Source: Clostridiaceae bacterium AF10-41
Lineage (GTDB): Bacteria; Bacillota; Clostridia; Clostridiales; Clostridiaceae
NCBI GenBank assembly: GCA_027686065.1
Contig: JAQCTH010000018.1
Span: forward strand, 1 to 52,601
Reading direction: 5' to 3'
Length of the DNA: 52,601 nt
The notes below the pieces were generated by a model. That model worked only from the letters and a program-made list of their open reading frames with translations, was not told the DNA's origin and ran no database searches. This document shows, piece by piece, positions 47,962 to 52,601 of the stretch; within the stretch, counting starts at the first letter, position 1; the number at the start of each line of letters is the position of its first letter. Position numbers and translations under genes: made by a program.

Positions 47962-48026
47962 ACTCATATATCCCCTGAATACGGCAGGAAGTATCTACCG
48001 GAAACCTTAAATTTCCGACTATGAGT
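47962..48026 (+). ncRNA. Purine (guanine-type) riboswitch aptamer
   Basis: Three-helix purine aptamer. P1 pairs ACTCATA (47962-47968) with TATGAGT (48020-48026). P2 is CCTG/CAGG, with the 7-base loop AATACGG. P3 is CGGAAA/TTTCCG (6 bp). The loop-loop contact uses GG in L2 and CC in L3. The specificity base equivalent to position 74 is C (48019, in GACTATG), so guanine or hypoxanthine rather than adenine is expected. Deviations from consensus: the J1/2-P2 segment reads TATC where TAATC is usual, P2 is shortened, and the junction reads GTATCTAC instead of GTTTCTAC. It lies upstream of guaB, and high guanine should end transcription. Confidence 0.88.
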
Positions 48027-48069
48027 GATTTTGATATACTAATACTATGTTTTTTTATATAGTATTTTA

Positions 48070-48110
48070 GGCATATTAACTTCACTTAGAAGATTAATAT
48101 GTCTTTTTTT
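48070..48110 (+). terminator. Riboswitch-controlled intrinsic terminator
   Basis: Stem GGCATATTAACTTC / GAAGATTAATATGTC with a 5-base loop, one bulged A and one G-T pair, followed by seven T. The loop side TCACTTA can instead pair with TGAGTGA at the 3' strand of P1 (about 48022-48028), forming an antiterminator when no ligand is bound. Another hairpin (AATACTAT/ATAGTATT) lies between the two. Confidence 0.8.
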
Positions 48111-48151
48111 ATACATAAAAATAGAAAGAAAAAGAAATTTTACAATCATAA

Positions 48152-49645
<1,494 letters not shown>

Positions 49646-49958
49646 TAATTGATAATGGACAGTTGAGGAAATAACTCAGGCAAACTGAGTTATAGTGAAA
49701 GAGTGAAAAGTGAAGATTTATTTAAAATTGAAAGAATGAAAACTTTTATTTAAAATTAAAATTTTAAATGGCAAATGAAAGAATTGAAGAAATAACTCAG
49801 CTTAGCTGAGTTAAAAAAGAAAATATAATTACCATAATTTTTTCATTTTTTCATTTCTTCATTCTTTCATTAATTTTTTGCCTCTTTCATTCTCTCACTT
49901 TTTCCTTTAAACTTATTCATGTAGATAATAAACAAAAAAACTAAATTGGAGGTAACCA
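49646..49958. repeat. Repeat-rich spacer between guaB and guaA
   Basis: No gene is seen. The first half is purine-rich (GAAAGAATGAAAA words) and the second half pyrimidine-rich (TTCATTCTTTCATT words), so the two halves can pair: 49774-49792 matches the reverse complement of 49853-49871 except for one inserted base. Two hairpins with the same arms occur, ATAACTCAG/CTGAGTTAT (49671-49693) and TAACTCAGC/GCTGAGTTA (49793-49813). The second is followed by an A run, so it is a better terminator on the minus strand. The guaA ribosome site (TTGGAGG) lies at the end. Confidence 0.6.
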
Positions 49959-51500
49959 ATGGATAAAGAGTTAGTATTAGTTATTGACTTTGGTGGTCAA
50001 TATAATCAATTAATAGCTAGAAGAGTTAGAGAATGTGGTGTTTATTGTGAAGTTCATCCACATACTTTAAGCGTTAATGAAATAAAAGAAATGAATCCTA
50101 AGGGAATAATATTTACTGGAGGACCAAATAGTGTATATGGTGAGGATTCTCCTTTATGTGAAAAAGCCTTATTTGAAGCAGGAATACCTATACTTGGAAT
50201 ATGCTATGGATCACAATTAATGGCTCATATACTTGGAGGAAAAGTTGCAACAGCACCTGTAAGTGAATATGGAAAAACAAAGGTTGATGTAAATGTAGAT
50301 TCAAAGATTTTTGATGGAGTATCACCATCTACTGTTTGTTGGATGAGTCATACAGATTACATAGAAAAAGCTCCAGAAGGATTTAAGATAATAGCTAATA
50401 CTCCAGTATGTCCAGTTGCTGCTATGGAGTGCCAAGAAAAGAATTTATATGCAGTTCAATTCCACCCAGAAGTTATGCATACACAAGAAGGAACAAAGAT
50501 GATATCAAACTTCTTATATAATGTTTGTGAATGTTCTGGTGATTGGAAAATGGATTCATTTGTAGAAAAAACAATTAAAGAAATACGTGAAAAGGTTGGA
50601 AATGGTAAAGTATTATGTGCATTATCAGGTGGAGTTGATTCATCTGTAGCCGCTGTATTACTTTCAAAAGCTGTAGGAAGTCAATTAACATGTGTATTTG
50701 TTGATCATGGTTTACTTCGTAAAAATGAAGGCGATGAAGTTGAAGAAATATTTGGACCTAATGGACAATATGATTTAAACTTTATTCGTGTAAATGCACA
50801 GGAAAGATTTTATGAAAAGTTAGCTGGAGTAGAAGAGCCTGAACAAAAGAGAAAAATAATAGGTGAAGAATTTATAAGAGTATTTGAAGAGGAAGCTAAA
50901 AAGATAGGAACAGTAGATTTCTTAGTACAAGGAACTATTTATCCAGATGTAATTGAAAGTGGACTTGGAAAATCAGCAGTTATAAAATCACATCATAATG
51001 TTGGAGGGCTTCCAGACTATGTTGATTTTAAAGAAATAATAGAACCATTAAGACTATTATTTAAAGATGAAGTGCGTAAAGCTGGTTTAGAGCTTGGAAT
51101 ACCTGAAAAGCTAGTTTACAGACAACCATTCCCAGGACCAGGTCTTGGAATACGTATAATTGGTGAAGTAACAGCTGAGAAAGTTAGAATAGTTCAAGAT
51201 GCAGATGCAATTTACAGAGAAGAAATTGCAAAGTCTGGAGTTGATAAAGAGCTAGGTCAATACTTTGCAGCACTTACTAATATGCGTTCAGTAGGTGTAA
51301 TGGGAGATGAAAGAACTTATGACTATGCAGTAGTTCTTCGTGCAGTAACTACAAGTGATTTTATGACAGCAGAATCAGCTGACCTTCCATGGGAAGTACT
51401 TGGAAAAGTAACAACTAGAATTATAAATGAAGTTAAAGGGGTTAACCGTGTATTATACGATTGCACAGGAAAACCACCAGCAACTATAGAATTTGAATAA
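49959..51500 (+). CDS. guaA: GMP synthase (glutamine-hydrolysing)
   Basis: Converts XMP to GMP using glutamine and ATP. The N-terminal class I glutamine amidotransferase domain shows [12 protein letters not shown], the catalytic Cys in [12 protein letters not shown] (about residue 86) and the His/Glu pair in QFHPEV. The ATP-pyrophosphatase domain has the P-loop [15 protein letters not shown] (about 225). The C-terminal dimerisation domain contains [17 protein letters not shown] and ends with the conserved [19 protein letters not shown]. The 513-residue length is full, and the 3' end is intact although an integrase gene follows. Confidence 0.97.
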   Translation: MDKELVLVIDFGGQYNQLIARRVRECGVYCEVHPHTLSVNEIKEMNPKGIIFTGGPNSVYGEDSPLCEKALFEAGIPILGICYGSQLMAHILGGKVATAPVSEYGKTKVDVNVDSKIFDGVSPSTVCWMSHTDYIEKAPEGFKIIANTPVCPVAAMECQEKNLYAVQFHPEVMHTQEGTKMISNFLYNVCECSGDWKMDSFVEKTIKEIREKVGNGKVLCALSGGVDSSVAAVLLSKAVGSQLTCVFVDHGLLRKNEGDEVEEIFGPNGQYDLNFIRVNAQERFYEKLAGVEEPEQKRKIIGEEFIRVFEEEAKKIGTVDFLVQGTIYPDVIESGLGKSAVIKSHHNVGGLPDYVDFKEIIEPLRLLFKDEVRKAGLELGIPEKLVYRQPFPGPGLGIRIIGEVTAEKVRIVQDADAIYREEIAKSGVDKELGQYFAALTNMRSVGVMGDERTYDYAVVLRAVTTSDFMTAESADLPWEVLGKVTTRIINEVKGVNRVLYDCTGKPPATIEFE

Positions 51501-51556
51501 GGTGAAGTTGTGATAAACCAAGGGTTTATAATAGTTTGGTACTGCTAATGTACTGC

Positions 51557-51606
51557 AAAGTAGGTTTTGATTTTAGGGAAGTTTTCCGTCTGTCAAAGCC
51601 TACTTT
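51557..51606 (+). terminator. Terminator-like inverted repeat after guaA
   Basis: Arms AAAGTAGGTTTTGA (51557-51570) and TCAAAGCCTACTTT (51593-51606) are complementary apart from one G-T type position, with an inner GGGAAGTTTTCC hairpin. A T-rich tail follows. It probably ends the guaA transcript, but as it lies between guaA and the integrase it could also be an integrase binding site. Confidence 0.55.
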
Positions 51607-51663
51607 ATTTTTATGTTTTTGGCTACCTTGTAACTTGAATTTAACTATACGGAGGGTTACAAA

Positions 51664-52566
51664 ATGGCTAAAACAAAAGGTTATAAAATTGGAATGGTTA
51701 ACAAACAAGGGATGTTATTTAAGGACTTGTGTGAGATGTATTTTAAGAGGTGTGAAGCAAATGGTATATCACATCATACTACTAATGGATACAAGAATGT
51801 TTTAAAGTATTTTTATGAATATTTACAGTATGAAGGCGTATCAGAGGAGTTTTATTGTCATGAGTTTACTGCATATACTTTTGAGGATTTCAAGGTACAC
51901 ATAAAACAGGTAAGGAAAGTAAAAGATGTTACAGTTAATAGTTATATTAGGAAAATTACCCCAATGCTATCTTATGGAATGGAATTAGGTTACATTGAAA
52001 AATTTCCGTATTCCTATGTTAAACATCAAGAAGTATTTAAAGATATATACACAGAAGAGGAATTAAAGTTATTGCTTAAAAAACCTTCTGGAAAGGATAC
52101 GACCAACAGGTTTGCAGAGTTTAGAAATTGGGCAATAGTTAACTTTTTACTGGGTACAGGGGTAAGGGCATTAGAATTAAGAGAGTTAAAAACAAGTGGT
52201 ATAGATTTAAAAGAGGGTTTGATAAACCTTTCCCATACCAAAAATAAAAAACCAAGACAAGTACCAATTAGTAATACGTTACACAAGGTGTTAGTTGAAT
52301 ACTTACTAGTAAGAGGTGGCACCCAAAATGACTATTTGTTTTGTACATCATATGGAGAGAGAATGCCAAGGACTACTTTACAGATAGGTATTACAAAGTA
52401 TGCTAAAAGGAGAGGTGTATTTAGATATTCACTACATTTATTCCGTCATACATTTGCTACACTATTCTTAAGAGAAGGTGGAGATATTTATACTCTTAAA
52501 AGATTGTTAGGGCATAGTAGTTATCGAATGACTGAATATTACTTACACCTTGCTGGCAAGGTATAA
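51664..52566 (+). CDS. Tyrosine recombinase / integrase
   Basis: A 300-residue site-specific recombinase. Residues about 10-110 are the SAM-like core-binding domain (LCEMYFKRCEANGISHHTTNGY). The catalytic domain carries the full set: R168 in GTGVRALEL, H258-x-x-R261 in HLFRHTFAT, H284 in LGHSS and the nucleophile Tyr at about Y293 in TEYYLH. A strong GGAGGG site precedes the ATG. Located 163 bp after guaA, in the same direction. guaA 3' ends are known integration sites of genomic islands, so this is likely the integrase of an element that extends beyond the window. Element type (island, ICE or prophage) cannot be told from here. Confidence 0.9.
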   Translation: MAKTKGYKIGMVNKQGMLFKDLCEMYFKRCEANGISHHTTNGYKNVLKYFYEYLQYEGVSEEFYCHEFTAYTFEDFKVHIKQVRKVKDVTVNSYIRKITPMLSYGMELGYIEKFPYSYVKHQEVFKDIYTEEELKLLLKKPSGKDTTNRFAEFRNWAIVNFLLGTGVRALELRELKTSGIDLKEGLINLSHTKNKKPRQVPISNTLHKVLVEYLLVRGGTQNDYLFCTSYGERMPRTTLQIGITKYAKRRGVFRYSLHLFRHTFATLFLREGGDIYTLKRLLGHSSYRMTEYYLHLAGKV

Positions 52567-52601
52567 ATGATAAGATTAGAATGTAAGGAAATGATCATAT
52601 A

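Noticed and set aside
47962..48026. Adenine riboswitch
   Set aside because: The base that pairs with the ligand is C (48019), not U, and the gene downstream is guaB.
51536..51805. 89-codon plus-strand frame between guaA and the integrase
   Set aside because: It overlaps the terminator-like repeat and the beginning of the integrase gene, which has a far better ribosome site and a complete domain.

Overview
The window is low-GC, AT-rich DNA with strong Shine-Dalgarno sequences (often AGGAGG, with some TTG and GTG starts) and clostridial-type gene content. It most likely comes from a Clostridium sensu stricto chromosome; the species cannot be fixed from the sequence alone.

Region 1 (about 1-14345) is a type IV pilus cluster, all on the + strand: prepilin peptidase (pilD), assembly ATPase (pilB), platform protein (pilC), major pilin (pilA), inner-membrane alignment proteins (pilM, pilN, pilO), a set of minor-pilin-like proteins, and a 943-residue secreted protein with a von Willebrand factor A domain that may be a pilus-associated adhesin. 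A terminator hairpin after pilC and two hairpins after pilA suggest that the pilin is expressed as its own unit. No retraction ATPase (pilT) is in view.

Region 2 (about 14380-47810) is a 33-kb carbohydrate locus that reads best as a beta-1,2-glucan (sophoro-oligosaccharide or cyclic glucan) utilisation system. It encodes a GH94 protein of the size and type of 1,2-beta-oligoglucan phosphorylase, two GH144-type beta-1,2-glucanases (one with a membrane/export signal, one without), a GH3 beta-glucosidase, two GH35 proteins, a GH31, a GH13 with an oligo-1,6-glucosidase signature, an esterase, a LacI and an AraC regulator. A seven-gene transport operon holds a lipoprotein solute-binding protein, a 973-residue solute-binding protein carrying extra carbohydrate-binding-like domains, two permease pairs, an NHL/TPR/Yip1-type membrane protein and a DUF5696 protein. 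No ABC ATPase is encoded. At least seven copies of a palindromic operator related to GAAACGTTTC lie at promoters through the locus and define a probable local LacI regulon. The transport/NHL-YIP1/DUF5696 module is the part least explained by known biology.

Region 3 (about 47900-51610) is purine metabolism: a consensus sigma-A promoter, a purine riboswitch (C at the specificity position, so guanine-type, but with core deviations) with an intrinsic terminator, then guaB (IMP dehydrogenase) and guaA (GMP synthase). Between them lies a repeat-rich 313-bp spacer.

Region 4 (51664-end) begins with a tyrosine recombinase directly downstream of guaA, suggesting the edge of a mobile element inserted at the guaA 3' end; the window stops before its cargo can be seen.
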